Of a stretch of DNA of 10,292 nucleotides, positions 1 through 7,590 are shown one piece after another. The notes under the pieces were generated by a model that saw only the letters and a program-made list of their open reading frames with translations, was not told the DNA's origin and did no database searches. The stretch spans positions 1-10,292 of the forward strand of contig CANQVW010000051.1 of assembly GCA_947627395.1 (NCBI GenBank), in the 5' to 3' direction. Position 1 is the stretch's first letter. Every line of letters begins with the position of its first letter. Source of the DNA: an uncultured Bacilli bacterium. Lineage in GTDB: Bacteria > Bacillota_I > Bacilli_A > ML615J-28 > CAG-698. A program made the position numbers and the translations under genes.

Positions 1-31
1 TTATCAACAAATTCGTTCAATATGGCTGGTG

Positions 32-1708
32 TCAATTCTTCTTACATAATCCACAACCTTTACAAGCATCTGTAATATAGTATTTGATTAAAGCTTTACA
101 TACACCAGCAGGGCATACTTTATCTTTAACGTGAGCAACATATTCATCATAGAAATTGTTTAATGTTGAAAGGACTGGATTTGGTGCAGTTTGACCTAAG
201 CCACATAGAGCAGAATCTTTGATGGTATTGGCAAGATCTCTTAATTCATCTAAGTCTTCCATCGTTCCTTTTCCTTGAGTAATCTTTTCTAAAATCTCAA
301 GCATTCTTCTTGTACCTTCTCTACATGGTGTACATTTACCACAAGATTCATCGACCGTAAATTCTAAGAAGAAACGAGCAACATCGACCATACAGTTATC
401 TTCATCCATAACAATCATACCACCACTACCCATCATAGAGCCAAGGGCAACAAGATTGTCATAGTCAATTGGTGTATCTAAGTGTTTTGCTGTTAAACAT
501 CCTCCAGATGGTCCACCAGTTTGGACAGCTTTAAATGCTTTACCTTTTGGAATACCTCCACCAATTTCATAAATAACTTCTCTTAAAGTGGTTCCCATAG
601 GGATTTCAAGTAATCCTGTGTTGTTAATTTTACCACCTAAAGCAAATACTTTTGTACCTTTTGATTTTTCTGTTCCAATAGATGCAAACCATTCTGCACC
701 TTTTAAAATAATTTGTGGAACATTGGCTAATGTTTCAACATTGTTAATAATGGTTGGTTTTTGCCACAATCCACAATTTGCTGGGAAAGGTGGTTTATTT
801 CTTGGCATTCCACGCTCTCCTTCAATGGAAGCCATTAAAGCAGTTTCTTCTCCACAAACGAAAGCACCTGCACCAAGACGCGCTTCTAAATCAAATGAGA
901 ATTCGGTTCCAAAAATATGTTTTCCCAAAAGTCCATATTCATACGCTTGTTTAATTGCAAAATTTAATCTTTCAACAGCAAGTGGGTATTCAGCACGTAC
1001 ATAAACATATCCTTGTGATGCACCAATAGCATATCCAGCAATTGCCATCGCTTCAATCACAGAATGAGGATCTCCTTCTAATACAGCACGATCCATGAAA
1101 GCACCTGGGTCACCTTCATCGGCATTACAAATCATGTATTTTTGTTTTACATCATTTTTTGCTGCCAAGCTCCATTTAAGTCCTGTAGGGAAACCAGCTC
1201 CACCACGTCCTCTTAGACCTGATTTACTAATTTCATCGATAACTTGTTGTGGAGTCATTTCTGTTAATACTTTTCCTAAAGCTAAATATCCATCATGACC
1301 AATAGATTCTTTAATATCAAATGGGTTAATCATACCACAATTTCTTAAAGCAACTCTTTTTTGTTTAGCATAGAAATTAATTTCTCTAAACTTTTTAATT
1401 TTCATAACATCATCTTCTGTTGCTTCACGGTATGCTTTTCTTTCAACAACTCTTCCTTTTAAGATGTGTTCGCGGCAAATTTCTTCCACATCTTTTACAG
1501 TCATATGTGCATAAAAAATTGTGTCAGGATATACAACAACAACAGGACCTTTTTCACATAATCCAAAGCATCCACTCATAATGACATTGACTTCATTTTC
1601 TAAACCCAACGCTTTTAATTGTTTTTCAAATTCATTTTTAATGTCCTTACTGTTACTAGACATACATCCAGTACCACCACAGACAATAATTTCTGTTCTA
1701 ATTGCCAT
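32..1708 (-). CDS. hndC: HndC/HydB-like NADH-binding flavoprotein subunit of bifurcating [FeFe] hydrogenase, C-terminally truncated
   Basis: This is the NuoF-like subunit that carries FMN and binds NAD(P)H in cytosolic Hnd/HydABC hydrogenases. It passes electrons between NAD(P)H and the iron-sulfur chain. Residues 1-90 form a thioredoxin-like 2Fe-2S domain with C10, C15, C47 and C51. The NADH/FMN core follows, with RGRGGAGFPTG at 166-176, CNADEGDPG at 194-202 and GAGAFVCGEETA at 279-290. An SLBB region (GGPSGG near 398) comes next, then the 4Fe-4S site C456, C459, C462 and C502. The tail starts a ferredoxin domain with C549-x2-C552-x2-C555, but a TGA stops it at residue 559, exactly where the fourth cysteine belongs. 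Relatives usually run on through two 4Fe-4S clusters, so roughly 40-70 residues are missing. The ATG has an AGGAG site at 1717-1721 that overlaps the TAG of the preceding gene. The family call is very secure; the intactness of the end is not. Confidence 0.95.
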   Translation of the reverse strand: MAIRTEIIVCGGTGCMSSNSKDIKNEFEKQLKALGLENEVNVIMSGCFGLCEKGPVVVVYPDTIFYAHMTVKDVEEICREHILKGRVVERKAYREATEDDVMKIKKFREINFYAKQKRVALRNCGMINPFDIKESIGHDGYLALGKVLTEMTPQQVIDEISKSGLRGRGGAGFPTGLKWSLAAKNDVKQKYMICNADEGDPGAFMDRAVLEGDPHSVIEAMAIAGYAIGASQGYVYVRAEYPLAVERLNFAIKQAYEYGLLGKHIFGTEFSFDLEARLGAGAFVCGEETALMASIEGERGMPRNKPPFPANCGLWQKPTIINNVETLANVPQIILKGAEWFASIGTEKSKGTKVFALGGKINNTGLLEIPMGTTLREVIYEIGGGIPKGKAFKAVQTGGPSGGCLTAKHLDTPIDYDNLVALGSMMGSGGMIVMDEDNCMVDVARFFLEFTVDESCGKCTPCREGTRRMLEILEKITQGKGTMEDLDELRDLANTIKDSALCGLGQTAPNPVLSTLNNFYDEYVAHVKDKVCPAGVCKALIKYYITDACKGCGLCKKN

Positions 1709-1719
1709 TGCTTTTTCTC

Positions 1720-2088
1720 CTATCCTTCATAATTTTCTAGTAACATTTCTTTGATGACTTGATGGTTCATAACATGTTCATCAACAATTTTCTTTGCATT
1801 TTTGGTATCTACTTTACCATACATAAATTCATTTCCTTTTGTGTCAATGACTTTCACAAGAGGTTCAAATGGACATTCCTTCATGCAACCAGAAATGGTT
1901 ACTGTAACATCTCGTAAATCTTTTTTGTCGACCTCATCCACAATGGCATGTAAAACATCTCTTGCCCCATGAGCAATACCTGTTGTTCCCATACTAACAA
2001 CAATTTGATATCCATCTTTAATATCTCGTAAGGTCATTTTTTTCTTTTCTTCTTCACGAATCTTTTTTAATTCTTCTAAAGACTTCAT
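1720..2088 (-). CDS. hndB: HndB-like thioredoxin-fold (2Fe-2S) ferredoxin-domain protein of the hydrogenase operon
   Basis: This 122-residue protein is probably the small electron-transfer subunit of the hydrogenase, like HndB of Hnd-type enzymes. Residues 1-25 are a charged helical segment. Residues 26-105 look like the thioredoxin-like ferredoxin fold, with the second ligand pair SGC68-x3-C72. The first ligand region reads MGTTGIAHG (33-41) and contains no cysteine. In relatives that I recall, a cysteine stands at or next to T36, so this copy has only two obvious ligands and may hold its cluster differently or not at all. A longer in-frame start exists at 2139, but the ATG at 2088 is preferred: it has a near-perfect AAGGAGG at 2092-2098 and a four-base ATGA overlap with the preceding gene's stop, typical of translational coupling. 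The hndC start follows the TAG after 11 bases. Confidence 0.85.
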   Translation of the reverse strand: MKSLEELKKIREEEKKKMTLRDIKDGYQIVVSMGTTGIAHGARDVLHAIVDEVDKKDLRDVTVTISGCMKECPFEPLVKVIDTKGNEFMYGKVDTKNAKKIVDEHVMNHQVIKEMLLENYEG

Positions 2089-2651
2089 AGTCCCTCCTTC
2101 AATTCCTCTATTCCATTTTTTATATATTTTTTTATCCATGACAAAACTACAAAAGATTGTATGGATAGTTCTTTTAATTCTTTTCTGATTTCTTTTGTAT
2201 CCAATGTAAAAGTATTCACTTTCGTTTCCAAAGATGTTTTTCGAATCGTTTTATGTTCATAGTAAAGTTCAACCATTGGATTCATACAAATGAGTGCCGT
2301 GATGGTTTCTTCTATTTTTCCTAAATCTAACATATTCACCGATTGAAGATTCATTATTCCTTGAAGAATGGTTTTTTTGCTCGATGATTTAAGGGTAAGT
2401 AATCCTTCACATTCTTTACAAAGATCTGAAAATAAGGGTAAACCCAGTCCAAATCTTTTTTGTTTTTTGGAAAAGAAAGGATCAAACACTTTAGGAAGGT
2501 CTTCTTCTGTAATACCATCACCATCATCTATGATTTCTAACATCCACTGATTTTCAATAAAATCTTCAGTAATGAAAATTCGAACATCTTTTGCATGAGC
2601 ATCATAACTATTTTGGGCAAGGTCTAAAATCCATAAAGATAAATCATTCAT
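2085..2651 (-). CDS. Small soluble GHKL-type ATPase (histidine-kinase-like ATP-binding protein) in hydrogenase operon
   Basis: This 188-residue protein carries the Bergerat ATP-binding fold of the GHKL superfamily. An N-box-like segment around residues 10-20 contains N14, D17 and A18. The G1 box is DDGDG (42-46), the F-box FDPFFSKK (56-63) and the G2 box FGLGL (67-71). It has no membrane segment, sensor domain or dimerisation/phospho-acceptor histidine region, so it is not a complete sensor kinase. The part after about residue 90 is not recognised and may be a partner-binding domain. The gene begins with an eight-base overlap with the stop of the DRTGG gene, has no Shine-Dalgarno sequence of its own, and ends with an ATGA overlap with the next gene. 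Similar ATP-binding proteins occur in Hnd/Hyd operons of other anaerobes. Their role is not settled; regulation or assembly of the hydrogenase is an inference from context. Confidence 0.85.
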   Translation of the reverse strand: MNDLSLWILDLAQNSYDAHAKDVRIFITEDFIENQWMLEIIDDGDGITEEDLPKVFDPFFSKKQKRFGLGLPLFSDLCKECEGLLTLKSSSKKTILQGIMNLQSVNMLDLGKIEETITALICMNPMVELYYEHKTIRKTSLETKVNTFTLDTKEIRKELKELSIQSFVVLSWIKKYIKNGIEELKEGL

Positions 2652-2973
2652 ATTGGTTTTGTATGAGTTTCATTAAAGTCTTTGCAGAAGGATACGAACT
2701 TTGGAAAATAATAATATCTTCTTCTGTTGCCTTTTGAATGACTTGTTCATTTGGAATGACTTCACAAAAAATAATGCAACTGAGAGAAAGTCTTTTCGCA
2801 ACTGCAAGAACTGACAACTGTGTTTGCATGGTTAATAAACAAGTATTTTTTTCTTGTACATGACCTAAAACCCAGCTCAAAACATCACAAGTGTAATACT
2901 GATGTATTTCTTTGGAAGAAACCAGATTTAAAGGTTGGATAAACGAATACTTTTCTAAATCTTTCGTATTCAT
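2644..2973 (-). CDS. DRTGG-domain protein in hydrogenase operon
   Basis: This small soluble protein (109 residues from the chosen start) matches the DRTGG domain family. The match rests on the central stretch (counted from the chosen start) around residues 26-70: CDVLSWVLGHV, then TMQTQLSVLAVA, then a hydrophobic strand LSCIIF. DRTGG domains accompany CBS domains, phosphotransacetylase-like proteins and hydrogenase operons, where a ligand-sensing or regulatory role is suspected but not shown. No cysteine pattern suggests a metal cluster. An in-frame ATG at 2985 would add four residues but has no ribosome binding site. The ATG at 2973 has GGAAG five bases upstream, so it is preferred. The gene lies 26 bases after hndA and overlaps the GHKL gene by eight bases, so these two are probably made together. 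Confidence 0.8.
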   Translation of the reverse strand: MNTKDLEKYSFIQPLNLVSSKEIHQYYTCDVLSWVLGHVQEKNTCLLTMQTQLSVLAVAKRLSLSCIIFCEVIPNEQVIQKATEEDIIIFQSSYPSAKTLMKLIQNQYE

Positions 2974-2999
2974 AATGACTTCCATAAGAAAATCATAAC

Positions 3000-3485
3000 T
3001 TACTTAGCAAGATATTCTTGTAAAACTTTTTTTGCTAAATTAGGGGTTGCGGATCCATACACTTTACCATCAAAAGTAAATACAGGAGCAAGACCACAAG
3101 CACCAATACATCTGGTGGCTTCTAATGTAAATTTACCATCTTCACTTGTTTCTCCTGGTTTAATTTTTAATGCATTACTGAATTCATCAATAATCAACTG
3201 AGAACCACGAACATAACATGCAGTTCCTAAACAAACTCCAATGACATGTTCTCCTTTTGGCTCAATAGAAAAGTGAGAATAAAATGTAACTACTCCATTA
3301 ATTTTTGCCACACTTTCTCCAAGTTCTTTAGAAATAATTTTTTGTACTTCTAGTGGAATGCATCCAAAGATTCTTTGTGCATCATGTAATGTTGGCATCA
3401 ATGGTCCTGGTTTTTGTTTATGTTCAGCAATCTTTTCTTTTAGCTCTTTTAGTTGATCATCCGTCATAACAAACTTTGCGCCCAT
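3000..3485 (-). CDS. hndA: HndA/NuoE-like [2Fe-2S] subunit of NAD(P)-dependent hydrogenase
   Basis: This 161-residue protein is the NuoE/HydC-type subunit of the bifurcating hydrogenase, comparable in length to the family. An N-terminal helical domain (about 8-75, including GPLMPTLHDAQRIFGCIP near 27-44 and the VVTFYSHF segment) precedes a thioredoxin-like 2Fe-2S domain with C85-x4-C90 and C126-x3-C130. It works beside the flavoprotein, taking part in electron transfer to or from the FMN site in the cytosol. The ATG is supported by AAGGAGTG at 3496-3503, ten bases upstream. It is the first gene of the five-gene operon, with an extended -10 promoter directly upstream. An internal ATG at residue 7 is possible but has no better signal. 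Confidence 0.93.
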   Translation of the reverse strand: MGAKFVMTDDQLKELKEKIAEHKQKPGPLMPTLHDAQRIFGCIPLEVQKIISKELGESVAKINGVVTFYSHFSIEPKGEHVIGVCLGTACYVRGSQLIIDEFSNALKIKPGETSEDGKFTLEATRCIGACGLAPVFTFDGKVYGSATPNLAKKVLQEYLAK

Positions 3486-3521
3486 AAATTTTTTTCACTC
3501 CTTTTTTTTAAATACGTATAT

Positions 3522-3550
3522 ATTGTATCATTTTTTTGAAAATAATGAAA
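3522..3550 (-). promoter_or_regulatory. Promoter of the hydrogenase operon (extended -10)
   Basis: On the minus strand TGATACAAT gives an extended -10 (TG-n-TACAAT, hexamer at 3522-3527). A poor -35 match, TTTCAT (3545-3550), lies 17 bases upstream. The hexamer is 36 bases before the hndA ATG, with the ribosome binding site between. A perfect ten-base palindrome GTAATATTAC lies further upstream at 3605-3614. No convincing Rex-type operator was seen. Confidence 0.55.
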
Positions 3551-3678
3551 TACTTTTCTACTTGATTTTATGAAAATTTTTTGTATCTATAAAGCTTGTT
3601 TTAAGTAATATTACATTTGTTTCTTCTTTTATCTCTTTTATAATTTAATGATTATTTCCTATATATCGATTTCATTAT

Positions 3679-3711
3679 AAAAGGTTTAACTTCATAGAAA
3701 TTAAACCTTTT
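3679..3711 (-). terminator. Rho-independent terminator after the repeat-rich surface-protein ORF
   Basis: An 11-bp perfect stem (3679-3689 with 3701-3711; core AAAGGTTTAA) encloses an 11-base loop. It begins eight bases past the TAA of the large minus-strand ORF. The minus-strand 3' side continues as TTTTATAAT, a modest U-tract. It separates the surface-protein gene from the hydrogenase operon, which has its own promoter. Confidence 0.7.
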
Positions 3712-3718
3712 TTATTAT

Positions 3719-6421
3719 TTATTGTAATTGATATTCAACACCTTTATAAGTGATGGTTGATTGATTGAATTCAAATATTTCTAAAGTATAGATTCCAATG
3801 CTATCATCATAAACCATAAAGGTAATTTGATTGTTTTCATAATACCAGAATCCTGATGCTTGTTGATTGATATAGAAATATTCTTCAAAAGAGATTGTGC
3901 TTCCATCTTCCGCAACATAAGTTGCATAATATGGTTTTAAATTAATTTCTTCTAAAGATTGATCTTCATGATTTAAACGAATGACAATAGATTCTCCACC
4001 ATCTTTTGATTCAAAAGCAATATAGTCTGTATCGGTAAAGACAACATATGCACCATCATAATAGAATCCATATAAATCCATATAGGTTGCATATCCATAA
4101 CCATCAAGAGTTAATTTGGAAGCATTTGTTTGATAATTTCCAGCCACTTTGTCATTTAAAATAACACAAGCACTGTTTTCAAAATCACTTAAAATTAAAG
4201 TTTCTGCCCACATTTCTTCTGTTTCTCCATTCATCATAGCAAGTTCAAGAGAAACTTCAACTCTTTCACCAACACTTACGATTTCAAATGTTGCTCCAAA
4301 TCCCATAACATTTTCATCACTCATCGACATATATGTCGTAACACATTCCATATCTTCTAAGGATACTATCATCATGCCTACACTATTATAGGAATCATCC
4401 ATAACCATGATAAATCCTTCATCCATATTTCCAAGAACAGAAAGAATGGTATCATAGGTTCCATCTTCTTTCATATAGAAACGAAGGAACAAAGCATCAG
4501 ATAATTGCATTACATAAGCTTTTTCATAAGTGGATGGAATATTGACATCTTCACTATTTAATAAGTGATATTCACCTGTTAATAAATTTCCTTTAGAATC
4601 TGTATATTGTGCCATATAATTATATCCATCTAAGATAAGCATTTCTGTATCTGTTCCATAGATTTCTGTTTCATGTTCATAATATGGATAACATAAATAA
4701 GTCACTTCTGTATATTGTTCTAAAACAAATTTTAAAAGGCTACCTACGGAAGAGCGAATTTCCCAAATAGATGTACCTAAAGCTGTTTTTTCTTCTGTTT
4801 CAAAAACCATTCCTGAAATATAATTATTATCATAGAAGTCAGTTCCTGTTGCAAAATAATATCCATTACCTAATCCATCAAAATAAACACCTGCTTGTTG
4901 TTTTTGGGTTCCATATTCATCAAGTAATTGTGCTTGATATGGCTCATAATCTAGTGTTCTAAATGTGAAATCATCATATAAAGCAAGATATAAAATTTGA
5001 CTTGTTCCACTTTCTCGATAAGTAAAACGAACAGCTGTCATACCAAAGGCTTGAATATTGGTATAGGATTGTGTAACACGTCCTTCAATGACTTCATTGT
5101 TTTCATTGATGTAGAAGCTTCCTAGTCCATTAATTCCTGTATCAACACCAATCCATAAACGCTCATTTCCGCCATTTTTCATTTGGAAAGATTGATATAA
5201 TGGCTCATCATTATATTCTAAAATATAATATACATCAACAATGAGTGTACCTTCATTAAAGATAATGGATGCACTTTGGAAATCATCTTCAGAAACAGGG
5301 AAAATAGCTTTATCTTCTCCATGGAATTCTTTTAATGTTAATGTATAGTAGGTGTAGCCATATAATTCTTGGTTAGCTACATAATCACATGTTGCAGCAT
5401 GATATAATTCTTGTTGATCATTGATAGAATAAATTTCAGCTCTTTTTCCATCTTTACTTGTTTCATCATAAATTAAAACAATTGGATAGAATAAGTTGGC
5501 TTGTTCGTTTTCATCTATTCTTAAATACAAGTATTCAACAAAACTTCCATCAAATTCTTCAAAAGTGTGGCTATCATCAAGTAAACGTAATGTCATAACA
5601 TCATGAAAGTTTTCATCATATAAATTTAATAACTTACCAAAAACATTAGATTCTGTAATATAGTAATTGTAAGATTGTTGATTGAACTCTGCACCTAACA
5701 ATAAACCAAGTCCATTTAGGGTTAAGGAACTAGATTTACCATCCACTTCACCTGTATAGGTTGCTTCATTTTGATCTTTTAAAACTAAAACATCAGAAAT
5801 TAATGGATAATTATAGAATTGATATGTACCATTTTCTGTATAAACATTGTAAAAATAGATAGGTTCTTCTCCATAATAGAAGTCACTTTCTTCAATAGAA
5901 TAAGCTCCTTCAACATATTCTTGCGTTGCTATATTTCCAAGCATAACGCTTCCATAACCATCTAATAAAATGGTATAGTCTCCAATGACTCCGCCTGTTG
6001 GTGAGGTTGCTTGGAATTCATCATAAAGTCCTGCCTCTTGTCCTTTAAAAGCAAAAACAGATGTATCTTTATACGTTCCAATACGGAAGTCTTTTCTTGT
6101 TCCATCTTCAAATTGGAAATAGTAGGATTGATTCTCATCATCATATCCATAGAATCCTTTTTCTGTGACTATATTATTTCCATCTAAATAGGTATAAGTT
6201 GCCTCAAGATATCCATCTAAAGTTAAACTAGCATCTTTATGAATTAATTCAATGGTTTTATCTTCATGATAATATCCATCTAAATAATAAAAAGTATCTT
6301 TAAAGTCTTCGCGATAATAAGCAAAGTAGTGATCATATACTTTTCCTGTCATTCCAGCAACTGTGAATACTCCATCAGATGAAATCACGCCTTCATAGAC
6401 TTCATCCAGTCTTTCTAACAA
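3719..6421 (-). CDS. Large Tyr/acidic-rich repeat protein, probably the C-terminal part of the upstream lipoprotein (frameshifted)
   Basis: No known catalytic family is recognised. The 900 residues are rich in Tyr, Phe, Asp, Glu and Gly, with only three cysteines, no membrane segment and no LPXTG anchor, as expected of an extracellular beta-rich protein. A degenerate motif, L-x-L-D/N-G-Y/L-G followed by aromatics, recurs at about residues 66, 151, 233, 429, 513, 595 and 770. The spacings of about 82-85, or about twice that, suggest modules of roughly 85 residues. The ORF has no ATG at its start. TTG (6419-6421) is the first standard start codon, the reading frame is open 16 codons further upstream to the GGGG run at 6468-6471, and it has no signal peptide. 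Adding one G there joins it in frame to the InlB-repeat lipoprotein, giving about 1248 residues. Independent translation from TTG is possible because GA-rich sequence precedes it, but seems less likely. Role in adhesion or carbohydrate or host binding is only a guess. Confidence 0.75.
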   Translation of the reverse strand: MLERLDEVYEGVISSDGVFTVAGMTGKVYDHYFAYYREDFKDTFYYLDGYYHEDKTIELIHKDASLTLDGYLEATYTYLDGNNIVTEKGFYGYDDENQSYYFQFEDGTRKDFRIGTYKDTSVFAFKGQEAGLYDEFQATSPTGGVIGDYTILLDGYGSVMLGNIATQEYVEGAYSIEESDFYYGEEPIYFYNVYTENGTYQFYNYPLISDVLVLKDQNEATYTGEVDGKSSSLTLNGLGLLLGAEFNQQSYNYYITESNVFGKLLNLYDENFHDVMTLRLLDDSHTFEEFDGSFVEYLYLRIDENEQANLFYPIVLIYDETSKDGKRAEIYSINDQQELYHAATCDYVANQELYGYTYYTLTLKEFHGEDKAIFPVSEDDFQSASIIFNEGTLIVDVYYILEYNDEPLYQSFQMKNGGNERLWIGVDTGINGLGSFYINENNEVIEGRVTQSYTNIQAFGMTAVRFTYRESGTSQILYLALYDDFTFRTLDYEPYQAQLLDEYGTQKQQAGVYFDGLGNGYYFATGTDFYDNNYISGMVFETEEKTALGTSIWEIRSSVGSLLKFVLEQYTEVTYLCYPYYEHETEIYGTDTEMLILDGYNYMAQYTDSKGNLLTGEYHLLNSEDVNIPSTYEKAYVMQLSDALFLRFYMKEDGTYDTILSVLGNMDEGFIMVMDDSYNSVGMMIVSLEDMECVTTYMSMSDENVMGFGATFEIVSVGERVEVSLELAMMNGETEEMWAETLILSDFENSACVILNDKVAGNYQTNASKLTLDGYGYATYMDLYGFYYDGAYVVFTDTDYIAFESKDGGESIVIRLNHEDQSLEEINLKPYYATYVAEDGSTISFEEYFYINQQASGFWYYENNQITFMVYDDSIGIYTLEIFEFNQSTITYKGVEYQLQ

Positions 6422-6459
6422 TACCTTTCCTTCTTCATTTTGTAATACATAAATATAAT

Positions 6460-7464
6460 CTACTCCACCCCATCATCGATATAGGCAACATCCCAAACTG
6501 CATAAAGTGTGATATTATCTGTTAATGTAATGGTATCATTGGCTTTATATTCCACGCTTCCATTGGCTTCTTTACTCCATCCAGCAAAAAGATATCCTTT
6601 TGTTTCTAGTACATAACTGCTATCTAAAACGGTAACAACAGATTCATAAAGAGCCCTTTGTGGATTCACTCCACCTGTAAATACAACATCTTCAGGTAAA
6701 TTTGCATCATAAGTTAATCTATATTCATTACGATCATAATATAAGTGAAATACATTTTGTTCTTTTTGATCCGTTAATGTCATTTTGTCTATGGTTTCAT
6801 CCTTGTTTACAAGATGATATCCTTCCATCTCAGGAGCAGTTATTTGAACGGAAGAACCAACAATTCCTGATGCATTAGTGGTTTCTTTTAATTGATATGC
6901 TTCATTGTCATTTAAATCTTGTGTATAGATTTCAATTGTATATTCTACTGTCCATTTTGCTTCTAATGTAATATTCCCTTCCATCAATTGATCAGATGTT
7001 AGTTTTTGCCCATTCAAATACCAAGAATCAAAAGTAACTCCTGATTTTTGTGGAATAATATTTGTAAGAGCATCTAATACATTTTCTCCTTCTTTAATCC
7101 AAACATCAGAATTTGAAATTGTTCCTCCATTAAGATTAAACTCTACTGAATATTCCTTGGTCCATTTTGCATAAAGAGTTGTATCTTGTTCTGGAATAGT
7201 ATATGTTGAAGGAAGTGCTTCACTTGACTCAAAATTTTCCGTTAAGAACCATCCTTCAAAATAATGATGTTCCCATGAACTAGGTTCAGGCAAAGTGTAT
7301 GAAGTATTACTTTGAACAACTTCACTGGCAACTTCGGGTCCATCATATGTTTCAAAAGTTAGGGTAATCATGTTTTTCTTTTCTTTGTCACAAGCAACCA
7401 TAAAAAGGCCACAAGTTAAAATAAGCATGATGATCATAAATGCTTTAATACGTAATCTTTTCAT
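6460..7464 (-). CDS. InlB B-repeat-containing lipoprotein, probably the N-terminal part of a larger split surface protein
   Basis: Residues 1-25 form a lipoprotein signal peptide. It has a basic start (MKRLRIK), a hydrophobic core and a lipobox-like end FMVAC, with C25 the lipidated residue, so the protein should be anchored outside the membrane. Listeria/InlB B-type repeats (Flg_new family) follow. Copies lie at about 32-101 (ending LYAKW), 104-171 (ending LEAKW) and 248-324 (FAGWSKEA, ending LYAVW). A more divergent MucBP-like module spans about 175-247. Such repeats are common in surface proteins of gut Bacillota. The ORF stops with TAG ten residues after the last repeat, and the next ORF continues in another frame. 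One added base in GGGG at 6468-6471 would fuse them. The ATG has AAAGGAG at 7472-7478, seven bases upstream, and a good promoter. Confidence 0.9.
   Translation of the reverse strand: MKRLRIKAFMIIMLILTCGLFMVACDKEKKNMITLTFETYDGPEVASEVVQSNTSYTLPEPSSWEHHYFEGWFLTENFESSEALPSTYTIPEQDTTLYAKWTKEYSVEFNLNGGTISNSDVWIKEGENVLDALTNIIPQKSGVTFDSWYLNGQKLTSDQLMEGNITLEAKWTVEYTIEIYTQDLNDNEAYQLKETTNASGIVGSSVQITAPEMEGYHLVNKDETIDKMTLTDQKEQNVFHLYYDRNEYRLTYDANLPEDVVFTGGVNPQRALYESVVTVLDSSYVLETKGYLFAGWSKEANGSVEYKANDTITLTDNITLYAVWDVAYIDDGVE
6468..6471 (-). other. GGGG run: probable frameshift site joining two ORFs of one gene
   Basis: On the minus strand the lipoprotein frame reads GAT GGG GTG GAG TAG. One more G gives GAT GGG GGT GGA GTA GAT, which runs without a stop into the 900-residue ORF. 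Without the insertion, the TAG at 6460-6462 ends the lipoprotein. No canonical slippery heptamer is present: a -1 slip would put the glycine tRNA on TGG. Confidence 0.7.
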
Positions 7465-7493
7465 ATTTCTTCTCCTTTATAAATAGTAGAATA

Positions 7494-7522
7494 AGTGTAA
7501 CATAAAATATATTTGTTGTAAA
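7494..7522 (-). promoter_or_regulatory. Promoter of the InlB-repeat lipoprotein gene
   Basis: TTTACA (-35, 7517-7522), a 17-base spacer and TACACT (-10, 7494-7499) with an upstream TG (TGTTACACT) give a well-formed sigma-A-type extended -10 promoter. It lies about 30 bases before the ATG, and AAAGGAG sits between. Confidence 0.7.
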
Positions 7523-7590
7523 GTTATATTTGTATTTTCAATGTATAAAACGCTTACTTTTTGATTTTTATTTAATATGAGTAAAAACAT

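Noticed and set aside
32..34. TGA in hndC read as selenocysteine or as a sense codon, since it sits at a cysteine position
   Set aside because: TGA ends the GHKL and DRTGG genes normally, and another in-frame TGA follows five codons later. The codons between do not resemble the family. No selenocysteine insertion hairpin can be assessed because the sequence ends 31 bases on.
588..1298. Several plus-strand open frames opposite hndC (for example 588-1004 and 1095-1298)
   Set aside because: They are antisense to strongly conserved hndC codons, have no ribosome binding sites and encode no recognisable domain.
2089..2139. Upstream start adding 17 residues to the HndB-like protein
   Set aside because: The extension lies inside the GHKL gene and its peptide is not family-like. 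The ATG at 2088 has an excellent ribosome binding site and a stop-start overlap.
3504..3678. Rex (redox) operator or riboswitch upstream of hndA
   Set aside because: No TTGTGA-n8-TCACAA-like palindrome and no conserved RNA structure could be recognised. Only a ten-base GTAATATTAC palindrome is present.
4149..4962. Plus-strand and alternative-frame ORFs across the large repeat protein
   Set aside because: They are low-complexity antisense translations of a Tyr/Asp-rich coding frame, without start signals.
6460..6475. Programmed -1 ribosomal frameshift in the lipoprotein gene
   Set aside because: The site lacks a slippery heptamer. A -1 move would place the glycine tRNA on TGG, a mismatch, so an indel in the G-run is the simpler explanation.
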